From Bacteroidota bacterium (lineage in GTDB: Bacteria; Bacteroidota; Bacteroidia; B-17B0; Aurantibacillaceae), in contig JADJSH010000038.1 in NCBI GenBank assembly GCA_016711805.1, positions 236,541-300,540 of the forward strand: 64,000 bases of DNA. Direction: 5' to 3'. How positions within the stretch are numbered: the first letter of the stretch is position 1; the number at the start of each line of letters is the position of its first letter. Shown piece by piece: positions 37,069 through 46,214 of this stretch. Below the pieces are notes generated by a model, which saw only the letters and a list, made by a program, of their open reading frames with translations, had not been told where the DNA came from and did no database searches. A program made the position numbers and the translations under genes.

Positions 37069-38625
37069 TTAAATCACTATTTCATCTAAGTCTTTATTTA
37101 AAAAGTGATACTCCATAAACGCATAACTGTCAGATTTGATGATCTTCACCCATTGTTTATTTTCAAAATACCATTTCCATTGTTTGCTTCTTAAAAAGCC
37201 GCCTTGTTTTAAATATCCTTCAATGTACGGATGTACGCAAAGCGTTATGTCTTTAGCCGATTGTTCTTTAATAATAAAACGCAAGGCGTTTTCAATTTGC
37301 TCAACAAATAAAATGCTTGGCTGTACTTTACCGCTACCATTACAGCTAGGGCAAGTTTCTAAAACCTCCACATTTACTTCTGGGCGTAAACGCTGACGAG
37401 TAATTTGAATTAAACCAAATTTGCTTGGGGGTAAAATATTGTGTCGCGCTCTATCCGACTTCATTTCTTCTTTTAATTTGTCAAACAGTAATTTTCTGTT
37501 TTCCGCATTATGTAAATCAATAAAGTCAATTACAATAATACCACCCATATCACGTAAGCGCAATTGACGAGCGACCTCAACAGCTGCTTCTAAGTTTACT
37601 TCAAGTGCATTTTCTTCTTGCGATTTATCACTCTTAGCACGGTTTCCACTATTAACATCAAATACATGTAAAGCTTCGGTATGTTCTACTACTAAGTAAG
37701 CACCGCTTTTCATGAAAACAGATTTGCCAAACAATGATTTGATTTGACGATCAATTCCGAAATTATCAAAAATAGGAACCTTCCCTGTGTAGTGTTTTAA
37801 AATGTCAACTTTATCAGGAGAGATAGTTTTAATGTACGATTTCAAATCATCATACACCGTTTCGCTATTTACATGAATCGCATTAAACGACGCATTTAAA
37901 AAATCTCTTAAAATCGCATTGGTTCTATCAACTTCTCCTAATAATTTAAATGGTGGCTCAGCAGTTTGTAACGCTTTAAAACATTCGTCCCATTTATTTA
38001 CTAAATCAGCTACATCACCTTCAATATCAGAAACTGATTTTCCTTCAGCAACTGTTCTAATAATGACACCAAAGTTTTTTGGTTTAATGCTTTGCATTAG
38101 TGCTTTTAATCTGCTTTTTTCTTCGCTACTTCTAATTTTAGAAGACACGGAGATTTTATCAGAAAAAGGAATCAATACAATGTATCGTCCTGCAATCGAA
38201 ATTTCTGTGGTAACTCTTGGACCTTTTGAAGAAATTGGCTCTTTAGCAACTTGTACTAAAATGTATTGACCAGATTTTACAGCCTCATTAATTTTTCCAT
38301 CTTTATTGATGTCGCCTTCATTTTTAAAATACATTAAGTTACTTACATTCTGTTTACCAGAACGCACAGCATCAACGTATTTCATCAACGAGTTGGCTTG
38401 AGGGCCCAAATCTAAATAATGCAAAAATGCATCCTTCTCGTATCCTACATCTACAAAGGCTGCGTTAAGTCCGGTCATTACCTTTTTAACTTTACCTAGG
38501 TAGATATCGCCTACCGAAAATTTAATGTTATTTTTTTCTTTATGCAGTTCTATCAAACGTTTATCGTTTAATAGTCCTATAACAACTTCGTTAGGCGTAG
38601 AATTTATTACTAGTTCTACGTTCAC
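37069..38625 (-). CDS. rng: Ribonuclease E/G family endoribonuclease
   Basis: 518 residues, matching RNase G length. An S1 domain (KFSVGDIYLGKVKKVMTGLNAAFVDVG) sits at the N-terminus. The catalytic domain has LHVFDVNSGNRAKS and IIVIDFIDLHNAENR, which bring in the two metal-binding Asp, and the zinc-link CPSCNGSGK lies near residue 415. It processes rRNA and mRNA in the cytosol. Upstream on the same strand come the small basic protein, TPR and HU genes, a likely conserved neighbourhood. The ORF ends shortly before a bidirectional terminator. Confidence 0.95.
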   Translation of the reverse strand: MNVELVINSTPNEVVIGLLNDKRLIELHKEKNNIKFSVGDIYLGKVKKVMTGLNAAFVDVGYEKDAFLHYLDLGPQANSLMKYVDAVRSGKQNVSNLMYFKNEGDINKDGKINEAVKSGQYILVQVAKEPISSKGPRVTTEISIAGRYIVLIPFSDKISVSSKIRSSEEKSRLKALMQSIKPKNFGVIIRTVAEGKSVSDIEGDVADLVNKWDECFKALQTAEPPFKLLGEVDRTNAILRDFLNASFNAIHVNSETVYDDLKSYIKTISPDKVDILKHYTGKVPIFDNFGIDRQIKSLFGKSVFMKSGAYLVVEHTEALHVFDVNSGNRAKSDKSQEENALEVNLEAAVEVARQLRLRDMGGIIVIDFIDLHNAENRKLLFDKLKEEMKSDRARHNILPPSKFGLIQITRQRLRPEVNVEVLETCPSCNGSGKVQPSILFVEQIENALRFIIKEQSAKDITLCVHPYIEGYLKQGGFLRSKQWKWYFENKQWVKIIKSDSYAFMEYHFLNKDLDEIVI

Positions 38626-38787
38626 TTTAAATAGTTTTAATTTATATATAATAACGTTATTGACTGCACAACAAACCGATTAAAGTTTTAGCAAACAATA
38701 ACATACACAAATAACACAAACGGTAAGCACATATTGGCTTTCCGTTTGTGTGTAATCTTAACTAGAAAATCTAATTAGCTAGGCTAA

Positions 38788-38877
38788 TTATTTTTTCTTA
38801 TGACGGTTCTTTCTCAAACGTTTTTTACGTTTGTGAGTAGCCATCTTATGTCTTTTTCTTTTCTTTCCGCTTGGCAT
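38788..38877 (-). CDS. 29-residue AURKAIP1/COX24-like basic protein
   Basis: An ATG at 38877 opens 29 codons reading MPSGKKRKRHKMATHKRKKR then LRKNRHKKK and a stop. The composition is about 60% Lys/Arg/His. This is the tiny, highly conserved Bacteroidota protein assigned to the AURKAIP1/COX24 domain, related to a mitochondrial small-subunit ribosomal protein, so it is probably ribosome-associated. It is too short for ordinary gene calling. It lies between the TPR gene and rng on the same strand. Confidence 0.88.
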   Translation of the reverse strand: MPSGKKRKRHKMATHKRKKRLRKNRHKKK

Positions 38878-38916
38878 AATCCTTAGGTTTTAAAAAATTT
38901 ATATTAGGTTAATTAT

Positions 38917-39747
38917 TTATTTACGTTTTAATTGTTCAATGTATTTTAGCACTTCTTGTTTTGCCATCGCATCTTCTGTAAGATTGGCATATTTTTGAAG
39001 CATTTCAATTGTTTTATTTGTTTGACTTTGTTGCTCATAAGCATCTGCTAAATGCAAATACGCTTCTATATATAAAGGGTCAATTTCTAACACTTTATTA
39101 AAACGCTTTATCGCTTTATCCCATTGCTGAGATTTTACTGAGAAAAAAGCAAAAGTCAATTGAAGTTTCACATTATTACTATCTGTCTTTTCAACATCAC
39201 GCAATAAAGCAATTCCTTTCATCGGATCTTTTCCCTCTTCTACAAAACAAGCTGCTAATTGAATTTTAGCATCCACGTTTTTAGCATCTTTATCTACTGC
39301 TTTTTGATAACAACGCATCGCACTTTGATATAAAGCAGGAATTTCGTTTTCATCTTTTGTAAAACGAACAGAATAATAATAACGATCGCCCGCTTTATTA
39401 TAAGCTAAAGAAGTTTGACTTCTTTCAGCAATTTGTTCTACAAAATAAGCCGCAAAATCTGGTCTTTTTTGTTTATCCCAAAATTGCACAACAGGAACAA
39501 AAGCCGTATCAACTTTTGAATTTTTAGCTGTATTAACTAAAGCGTCATAAGTCGTTTTTTCTTCTGGTTTTAGTGATTTAGTAGCCATGGTGATAAATGT
39601 TTCAAGGCTAACTACTTCCATAGTTTCCTTTTTATCCACTTTGGTTTCTAATTTACCTGTGTGTGTTTTTGGTGCAAGAAATAAAAGAACGAATAAAACA
39701 ACAGCCGTTATTAATAACCCAATCTGTGTTTTACTTATTGTTGTCAT
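38917..39747 (-). CDS. Membrane-anchored TPR protein
   Basis: 276 residues. One N-terminal membrane helix (TQIGLLITAVVLFVLLFLA) is followed by a linker and about three to four TPR units (YQSAMRCYQKAVDKDAKNVDAKIQLAACFVEEG, WDKAIKRFNKVLEIDPLYIEAYLHLADAYEQQ). It is an anchored scaffold protein facing the periplasm or cytosol. Its start overlaps the HU stop by one base (TAATG), so the two are translationally linked. Confidence 0.85.
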   Translation of the reverse strand: MTTISKTQIGLLITAVVLFVLLFLAPKTHTGKLETKVDKKETMEVVSLETFITMATKSLKPEEKTTYDALVNTAKNSKVDTAFVPVVQFWDKQKRPDFAAYFVEQIAERSQTSLAYNKAGDRYYYSVRFTKDENEIPALYQSAMRCYQKAVDKDAKNVDAKIQLAACFVEEGKDPMKGIALLRDVEKTDSNNVKLQLTFAFFSVKSQQWDKAIKRFNKVLEIDPLYIEAYLHLADAYEQQSQTNKTIEMLQKYANLTEDAMAKQEVLKYIEQLKRK

Positions 39748-40064
39748 TATTCAACTTGTTTGTTATCTAATGGTTCCGCAACTTTTACATTACGTTTTAC
39801 TCTTTCGCTAAAAGTTTTAGCTGGTTTAAATGCCGGAATAAAATGTGCTGGAATAATTACTGTTGTGTTTTTTGAAATATTACGTCCCACTTTTTCAGCA
39901 CGCTTTTTAACCACAAAAGTACCAAAACCACGCAAATACACGTTTTTTCCTTCAGTCATTGAGGTGCGAATCGATTTCATGAATGCTTCCACGGTTGTTT
40001 GCACAACTATCTTTTCGATGCCTGTCTTTTCTGAAATTTCGTTTACTATGTCTGCTTTAGTCAT
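39747..40064 (-). CDS. HU/IHF-family DNA-binding protein
   Basis: 105 residues. It starts MTKADIVNEISEKTGIEK and contains GRNISKNTTVIIPAHFIPAFKPAKTF, the beta-arm with the DNA-intercalating Pro and the FKP motif. It bends and packages DNA. A tail of about 14 residues (NVKVAEPLDNKQVE) extends beyond the usual ~90. It is the first gene of the run HU, TPR, small basic protein, rng. Confidence 0.93.
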   Translation of the reverse strand: MTKADIVNEISEKTGIEKIVVQTTVEAFMKSIRTSMTEGKNVYLRGFGTFVVKKRAEKVGRNISKNTTVIIPAHFIPAFKPAKTFSERVKRNVKVAEPLDNKQVE

Positions 40065-40301
40065 TTACAAAATATTTATAATCAACGATTTAAAATTAAA
40101 AATCGGGCTGCAAAGATATGCTTTTTATTGTAAATCAAAAATTTAGAGCTGTTTTTTTGAAAATATTTCTCTTGAGCTTCTGTTTTCAAAAACTACACTT
40201 TTTTCAAATAATGCGATTGTTTTAGCAATATTTAGTGTAAATACGAGTCGTAATGGCGATATTTTCTCTATTTATTAAGTATATTAGCACTCTGTATCAT
40301 T

Positions 40302-40910
40302 ATGAAGGATTTATTTAGCTACCTAAAATCAAAAACATTTTTTAAACACCTAGCTTTAGCAACGGTTAGTTTAGTTATTGTTTTATGGGCTTTATTTAAG
40401 TTATTAGGTGTGTATACTCACCATGGCGAAACAGCAGAAGTGCCTGATTTTAAAGGAAAAGCCATTGCTGAATTAGATAATTTTGTAAAAGATAAAAACG
40501 TAGGTTATACCATTATTGATAGTGTTTACAGTCCAGATGAAAAGCCAGGTATTGTTATTAAACAAGATCCGGAGGCAAAATCGATGGTAAAACACAATAG
40601 AATTATCTATTTATACGTTACTAGTACGCAGGCGCCACAAATGGCTATGCCAAAATTAGTAGATAGAAGCACTCGACAAGCCGTGTTTATGATTGAAAGT
40701 TATGGCCTTAAAGTGGGGAAAATAACTGAAATTGCAGGGGATTGCAAAGGTTGTGTGCTGAAACAATATTTTAATGGTAAAGAAATTATGCCAGGTGATG
40801 CCATTAAAAAGGGAAGTAAAATAGATTTATCTGTAGGAAAAAAAGAAGAGGATTACTCGGCAATGTCAACAGACTCAACCACTGTAGCAGATCCTGAAGA
40901 TGAAGAATAA
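40302..40910 (+). CDS. PASTA-domain membrane protein
   Basis: 202 residues: a short cytosolic N-terminus, one membrane helix (LALATVSLVIVLWALFKLLGV, about 17-38), then two to three extracytoplasmic PASTA domains (EVPDFKGKAIAELDNFVKDKN..., MPKLVDRSTRQAVFMIESYGLKVG...). PASTA domains usually bind peptidoglycan and sit on Ser/Thr kinases or PBPs; here no kinase or transpeptidase is attached. It probably forms an operon with the secreted protein 11 bp downstream and the RluA synthase. Confidence 0.88.
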   Translation: MKDLFSYLKSKTFFKHLALATVSLVIVLWALFKLLGVYTHHGETAEVPDFKGKAIAELDNFVKDKNVGYTIIDSVYSPDEKPGIVIKQDPEAKSMVKHNRIIYLYVTSTQAPQMAMPKLVDRSTRQAVFMIESYGLKVGKITEIAGDCKGCVLKQYFNGKEIMPGDAIKKGSKIDLSVGKKEEDYSAMSTDSTTVADPEDEE

Positions 40911-40921
40911 AATAATAAAGA

Positions 40922-42871
40922 ATGAAGTTTTATAAATATACTGTAATACTAATCGCATTATTGATAAGCATTAACCAATATGCTCAGGAAGAATTACGTC
41001 CTTTAAGCGGAAATGGCAATTTGCCAAAAACAATAACAACTAATTCCTCCGTAAATAAAACAGCAACGACAAGTTCTATCTATTTACCGCTTTTTGATGA
41101 TTTTTCTTACTCCTATAAATCTCCTTATCCATCCGCCAACAATTGGGTAGATTCTAATGTCTATGTAAATAGTGGTTTTGCAATTGCCCCCATATCTTTG
41201 GGCGTTGCTACTTTTGATGGATTAAACAAAAAAGGCTATCCTTATAATTTAACTGCAGCGGTTAATGTTTCTGCATCTGCCGATACATTAAAATCTAGGA
41301 AAATTCATTTAGATTCTATTCCAACTTCTAATCCATTAGTCTATAAAAAGTATAGCCCAGGAGATAGTATAGCTTTAACTTTTTATTATCAAGCCGAAGG
41401 TTTTGGTGAAGCTCCTGAGCCAAATGACTCCTTATGCTTAGATTTTTTTAAACCATTAGCGGATACCCTGCGTGGTGTATGGGTAAAAGTATGGGGAAGA
41501 TCAGGTTATAATCCAAGTGCCACAGATACCAATTTTTATAGAGTAAAAATTGGAATTGTTGATACAGCTTATTTTCACGACGGATTTCAATTTAGATTTA
41601 GAAACAAAGGCACAACCAGTGGTAGCTTAGATCATTGGAATATTGATTATATACAAGTTAAAGACCAATATTATTACGATGATACTTTGCTAAATGATGC
41701 TTCGTTTGCTTACAAACCAAGTTCTTTTTTAAAAAATTATTCAGTCATTCCTTATCGCCAATATAACCAATCATTAGAGTTAGCAACAGGTTTTACAAAC
41801 TTTCTCAGAAACAATTTTAACATCGCAAAATTTTCGGTTTATAATTATACGATAACGCAAGGTCCTTCTCAAAATCTTGTGCCTACAGATGTTTACGGTA
41901 CTTTTCCAAACCCAGGATTTTTGCCATTTGAAAATAATGGTTATTACTCTGGGGGTTCAAACAGTGCTGCCCGTCCTATTTTTTCACCAACAGGAATTCC
42001 TTTTCCTTCGCCGCCATTTACAGACTCTACATATTTTACGATCAAGCACAGTCTTACAACACCGGCAGATGTGAAAAATGATAACGACACGGTTGTTCAC
42101 ATTCAACGATTTTCAAACTACTACGCCTACGATGATGGAAGCGCTGAACAAGGCTATTATTTAAATACTTATGGTGCCAAAATAGCCTTGCGTTATACGT
42201 TAAATGTACCTGATACATTAAAGTCGGTTCGTATATATTTTGATCCAATCACTCAAGGTGGGATTATTTTAAATTCCCGTTTCCGAATCAATGTTTGGAG
42301 TAACAATGGTGGCGTGCCAGGAAGTGTCATTTACAAAGATAGTTTAATGAATCCCCGATACGAATCGGGGAGCTATAACATCATCCCAACTTACACATTA
42401 ACCTCTTGCTTACCATTAGGTGTTGGGTCCTATTTTATAGGGATTCAACAAACCACGAATCAACCATTAAATATTGGTTTTGATAGAAACACCAATCATA
42501 AAAATGCCTTATATTATGATATATCTGGAAGTTGGTCTCAATCTTCTATCAATGGTTCTTTGATGATTAATCCAGTAATGGGTTGTGTGGACCCTCCTAT
42601 AATTATTGGTGTTGCAGAACTTACAAAAAACAATCTTGTAAAAATATTCCCTAATCCTGCGCAAGATATGATAACGGTTAGTTATCCTGGAAATCAATTG
42701 GAAACTACTGAATTAGAAATTACCACAGCATTAGGACAAACCGTATTTACAAAAAGCATCACAAGCAACGAACAAATCGATATCAGCAATTTATCGAACG
42801 GATTATATTTTATTCACTTAAAAGGCAATAGCCTAAACGTTAGTTCTCAAAAACTAATAATTTCCAGATAA
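40922..42871 (+). CDS. Large T9SS cargo protein
   Basis: 649 residues with a signal peptide (MKFYKYTVILIALLISINQYAQ) and mostly beta-sandwich sequence. Motifs include LPLFDDFSYSY, WNIDYIQVKDQYYYDDTLLNDASFAYKPSS and YDDGSAEQGYYLN, seen in long secreted proteins of Bacteroidota. It ends in a type A sorting domain (KIFPNPAQDMITVSY...SSQKLIISR). The function is unknown. It sits between the PASTA gene and the RluA synthase with gaps of 11 and 1 bp. Confidence 0.85.
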   Translation: MKFYKYTVILIALLISINQYAQEELRPLSGNGNLPKTITTNSSVNKTATTSSIYLPLFDDFSYSYKSPYPSANNWVDSNVYVNSGFAIAPISLGVATFDGLNKKGYPYNLTAAVNVSASADTLKSRKIHLDSIPTSNPLVYKKYSPGDSIALTFYYQAEGFGEAPEPNDSLCLDFFKPLADTLRGVWVKVWGRSGYNPSATDTNFYRVKIGIVDTAYFHDGFQFRFRNKGTTSGSLDHWNIDYIQVKDQYYYDDTLLNDASFAYKPSSFLKNYSVIPYRQYNQSLELATGFTNFLRNNFNIAKFSVYNYTITQGPSQNLVPTDVYGTFPNPGFLPFENNGYYSGGSNSAARPIFSPTGIPFPSPPFTDSTYFTIKHSLTTPADVKNDNDTVVHIQRFSNYYAYDDGSAEQGYYLNTYGAKIALRYTLNVPDTLKSVRIYFDPITQGGIILNSRFRINVWSNNGGVPGSVIYKDSLMNPRYESGSYNIIPTYTLTSCLPLGVGSYFIGIQQTTNQPLNIGFDRNTNHKNALYYDISGSWSQSSINGSLMINPVMGCVDPPIIIGVAELTKNNLVKIFPNPAQDMITVSYPGNQLETTELEITTALGQTVFTKSITSNEQIDISNLSNGLYFIHLKGNSLNVSSQKLIISR

Positions 42872-42872
42872 C

Positions 42873-43937
42873 ATGATAGATGATTTAGAAGAAGTTGAAT
42901 CGGGCGGAGAAGAAAAAGAACTTTACGAACATCACAACATAAAGGTTGAAAAAGGCCAAGTAATGATGCGAATTGACAAGTTTTTGATGATTCGTATTCA
43001 AAATGCTACCCGAACAAAATTGCAACAAGCTTGCGATGCAGAATGTATTTTGGTAAATGGCAAGCCCATTAAATCAAGCTACAAAATAAAACCTTTGGAT
43101 GAAATTTCTGTTTTAATGACAACGCCTCCGCGTGATGTGGAAGTATTGGCAGAAGATATTCCCATCAATGTCGTTTACGAAGATGATTATATCTGTGTCG
43201 TTAATAAAGAGCCAGGCATGGTTGTGCATCCTGCTTTCGGACACTATTCAGGAACACTGGTAAACGCTTTAGCGTATCGTTTTAAAAATTTACCGACTTC
43301 TAAAACTCAACTGACTGAGAATTTATCTATCGATAGACCAGGCTTAGTACATCGTATTGATAAAAATACATCAGGAATTATTATTGTTGCTAAAACTGAA
43401 TTAGCAATGACGCGTTTAGCAAAAGATTTTTTTGATAGAAATTTAGATAGAAAATATATTGCTATTGTTTGGGGCGATGTGAAAGAAGATTCAGGAACCA
43501 TAACTTGTAATGTAGCTCGCGATTTAAAAAATAGAAAAGTAATGGCTTGCTTTCCTGATAGCGATCATGGCAAACATGCGATTACACATTATAAAGTATT
43601 AGAACGTTTTGGTTATGTAACCGTTGTTGAGTGTAAACTGGAGACAGGTCGCACACATCAAATTCGTATTCACATGAGGCATTTAGGTCATCCGTTGTTT
43701 AATGACAACGAATATGGTGGCGATAGAATTTTAAAAGGTTTATCAAGTAATAAGTACAAACAGTTTATTGAAAATTGTTTCGAGATTTTACCTCGTCACG
43801 CCTTGCATGCTAAAACATTGGGCATTACACATCCTATTACCAAAGAACCAATTTTCTTTAATAGTGAGTTACCCGATGATATGCAGCAGGTGATTGACAA
43901 ATGGAGAAAATATTCTTATAAGTTTGAGGAGGAATAA
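42873..43937 (+). CDS. RluA-family 23S rRNA pseudouridine synthase
   Basis: 354 residues. An S4 RNA-binding domain (MRIDKFLMIRIQNATRTKLQQ) precedes the catalytic domain with VVNKEPGMVVHPAFGHYSG and HRIDKNTSGIIIVAK, where the Asp is the nucleophile. LETGRTHQIRIHMRHLGHPLFND completes the signature. It modifies 23S rRNA, most likely at the RluD sites, but the exact position cannot be read from sequence. It is translationally close to the upstream T9SS gene. Confidence 0.93.
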   Translation: MIDDLEEVESGGEEKELYEHHNIKVEKGQVMMRIDKFLMIRIQNATRTKLQQACDAECILVNGKPIKSSYKIKPLDEISVLMTTPPRDVEVLAEDIPINVVYEDDYICVVNKEPGMVVHPAFGHYSGTLVNALAYRFKNLPTSKTQLTENLSIDRPGLVHRIDKNTSGIIIVAKTELAMTRLAKDFFDRNLDRKYIAIVWGDVKEDSGTITCNVARDLKNRKVMACFPDSDHGKHAITHYKVLERFGYVTVVECKLETGRTHQIRIHMRHLGHPLFNDNEYGGDRILKGLSSNKYKQFIENCFEILPRHALHAKTLGITHPITKEPIFFNSELPDDMQQVIDKWRKYSYKFEEE

Positions 43938-44345
43938 TTAATCTTTCACCCACATAAACACCTTGCCGTTATCGCGATAGGTGTCAAAATTTTTTCCGAA
44001 AGTAATGGCACAAAAATCAATGAATGGTAAAATGCCAAACACGCCGCCTAAACTAGCAATGTAAGCAACAGGCACATGAGGCTTTGTTCCTAAATAAATA
44101 CGGTGTAAGCCAACCATCCCAAATGGAAAAGGAAAAGCCAATACAGCAGATGTAATGCGTTTATTTAATTTTTGTTTTTTGTGAAATAACTGAAAAATAG
44201 GGTTTGGTTTTTTATCGTCAACCGAAATGTTCTCAGAATAAATAATGGTTGATGCACTATCTAAATAATAAACGGTTGCTAATTTGTTCTTAGCAAACAA
44301 AGTTGATGTGATCAAATAACAGATAACAAACAACTTAAATTTCAT
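43938..44345 (-). CDS. TM2-domain-like membrane protein
   Basis: 135 residues: a signal peptide, a polar region of about 60 residues, then two membrane segments in a TM2-like pattern (FPFGMVGLHRIYLGTKPHVPVAYIASLGGVFGILPFIDFCAITFG). It lies downstream of, and touches, the SCO gene. The function is unknown. Confidence 0.75.
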   Translation of the reverse strand: MKFKLFVICYLITSTLFAKNKLATVYYLDSASTIIYSENISVDDKKPNPIFQLFHKKQKLNKRITSAVLAFPFPFGMVGLHRIYLGTKPHVPVAYIASLGGVFGILPFIDFCAITFGKNFDTYRDNGKVFMWVKD

Positions 44346-44971
44346 TATTCTTGCTTTAAAAGTTTAATATCCGAAATTAGCTTTACAACAGCTACACTAT
44401 CCGTTCCGTCATACATGCCACGAATGCGTTTTTGAGCATCTATTAAAATAAATAATTCGCTGTGCAAAAAACCTTCTTCACTTCCATCTTCTTCTAAAGC
44501 ATTTACTAAATAGCTATAACGCGCCATATCATAAATTGCTTTTTTGTTGCCTGTTAAAAAATGCCATTTATTTTTTAAGGCACCATAGGTTTGCGCGTAA
44601 CCATTTAATACCTCAACTGTGTCGTTAGATGGATTAACCGTATGAGATAAAATCAAAACATTGTTATCTTCCTTAAAAGCATTTTGTACATGCACTAATT
44701 GCGAACTCATTTTAGGACAAATACTTTGGCAAGTGGCAAAGAAGAAATCTGCCACATAAATTTTGTTGTTGATTGTTTTTTCTGAAATTGTATCGTTATA
44801 CTGATTTACAAAAGCAAATGGCTGAACCGTATGGTAAATAGTATCTATAGCTTCTACTCCACCCAATTTTTTCTCGCCAATAATTGGCAATAATAATTTT
44901 TTAGTTTCTTGTTTTGGAGTACAACCAAAAAATATAGTGGCAAGAATTAATATGTTTAAATACGTTTTCAT
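44345..44971 (-). CDS. SCO1/SenC-family copper chaperone lipoprotein
   Basis: 208 residues. The lipobox ILATIFFGC makes it a lipoprotein. The thioredoxin-fold has FFATCQSICPKM (the CxxxCP copper site) and a later His in LHSELFILID. SCO proteins deliver copper or maintain thiols for the CuA site of cytochrome c oxidase. It forms an operon with a degenerate paralogue upstream and a TM2-like gene downstream. Confidence 0.9.
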   Translation of the reverse strand: MKTYLNILILATIFFGCTPKQETKKLLLPIIGEKKLGGVEAIDTIYHTVQPFAFVNQYNDTISEKTINNKIYVADFFFATCQSICPKMSSQLVHVQNAFKEDNNVLILSHTVNPSNDTVEVLNGYAQTYGALKNKWHFLTGNKKAIYDMARYSYLVNALEEDGSEEGFLHSELFILIDAQKRIRGMYDGTDSVAVVKLISDIKLLKQE

Positions 44972-44973
44972 TT

Positions 44974-45642
44974 TTATTTACTTTCAATTTTATTAGCGCT
45001 AACCATTCCTTCTTTTTCTTCTTTAATTCTTAAATGCTGATATTCTTCGGTTAGTCTTTTAATCTCTGCAATATATCTTCCATCGTAATAGCCTCTAATG
45101 TTGCGGTTTTTATCAACTAATACAAAAAAACTATAATCCACATAAATAGGTTTTTCTTTAAAGAAAGAATAATTTAAACTATCAAACGACGATGTATTCC
45201 AATACAAACTTTTAATATTTTGATTTCCAATCGATAATTTTTCCATCTCTCTTAAGCAACTCGTATCGCTCAATCCATCGCATGGCGTAACAATGACAAA
45301 GGGAATAAATTTTATTTTGTCTTTTTTATACTGAGCGTATTCGCTTAGTCCAGCCATTCTATAATCATCTTTTTTATAACTCTGTTTGATGAAACATACC
45401 GCAAACAATGGATAATTAACGGTATCTAAATTTAATGTTTGTAAGCCAATTTGATTACTAGTAGCTAAGGGTAAATTTTTAAACTCTGAGCCCACTTTAT
45501 AAAACACAGTGTCTTTCCCTGATAATTGTTTAGGTCCGTAATGCGGTAATTTTTTAGAATTAATGGTGCTGAACTCTAAAAAAAGCTTAAGAAACGCTGG
45601 AAATAAAAGGATAACAAAAAAAAGGAGTTTCTTATTCTTCAT
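44974..45642 (-). CDS. SCO-like thioredoxin-fold protein lacking the CxxxC site
   Basis: 222 residues with an N-terminal membrane anchor (LLFFVILLFPAFLKLFLEF). The rest follows the SCO layout (LFAVCFIKQSY where FFATCxxxCP is expected, IKFIPFVIVTPCDGLSD, YSFFVLVDKNRNIRGYYDG close to IDAQKRIRGMYDG in the next gene). Only one Cys is kept at the site, so copper transfer by the usual pair is not possible. It probably arose by duplication and may be a structural partner of the true SCO protein 2 bp downstream. Confidence 0.7.
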   Translation of the reverse strand: MKNKKLLFFVILLFPAFLKLFLEFSTINSKKLPHYGPKQLSGKDTVFYKVGSEFKNLPLATSNQIGLQTLNLDTVNYPLFAVCFIKQSYKKDDYRMAGLSEYAQYKKDKIKFIPFVIVTPCDGLSDTSCLREMEKLSIGNQNIKSLYWNTSSFDSLNYSFFKEKPIYVDYSFFVLVDKNRNIRGYYDGRYIAEIKRLTEEYQHLRIKEEKEGMVSANKIESK

Positions 45643-45653
45643 GATAGTTCGTT

Positions 45654-46079
45654 TTAAAAGTCTCTGTTTTTAAGACTTTCATTTATTTTTTCGGCTAATT
45701 TTGCTTTAAATAATTTTTTGTGAGATGCTCGCATCCCTAATAATGGCAAGTTTTCAGTATCTCCGTCATTATAAACTAATTTCTTTGACTTTTCATCAAA
45801 TCCTCTAAAGTCTAAAAAATAAAACTCTCGGTTGTATAGTAACGATTGCTTAATTTCAAATCTATCCTCATACACAATGGCATAAGGATTTACAATGAGA
45901 GTAAGTGCTTGAAGGGTCAAAATTAAGCCTGGGATTGCGGTTGCAGAGCCCCACGGATTAACATCTAGCAACATTTTTATACTAAACCAATCTAATAAAA
46001 CACCAGATATAGCAACAGTTGCAACTAATAATATACTACGCTCAAAATACTCTTTTGGTTCTTCGTCTTTGTTTTTCAC
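45654..46079 (-). CDS. Small membrane protein of unknown function
   Basis: 141 residues. Two membrane helices (ILLVATVAISGVLLDWF and PGLILTLQALTLIVNPYAIV) are followed by a PH-like beta-rich segment (YEDRFEIKQSLLYNREFYFLDFRGFDE). No family is named with confidence. It is the first gene of the SCO operon, 11 bp before the SCO-like gene. Confidence 0.65.
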   Translation of the reverse strand: MKNKDEEPKEYFERSILLVATVAISGVLLDWFSIKMLLDVNPWGSATAIPGLILTLQALTLIVNPYAIVYEDRFEIKQSLLYNREFYFLDFRGFDEKSKKLVYNDGDTENLPLLGMRASHKKLFKAKLAEKINESLKNRDF

Positions 46080-46214
46080 AGCGCAAAGTTAAAAATTAAA
46101 GTACTTTAACTTTTGTTTATTAAATATATTTTTTATACTTGTTGTAACAGAATTACGAATAATTGTAACGTTTTGTAAATTATTACGTTACACTAATAAA
46201 CTAAAACAAACACG

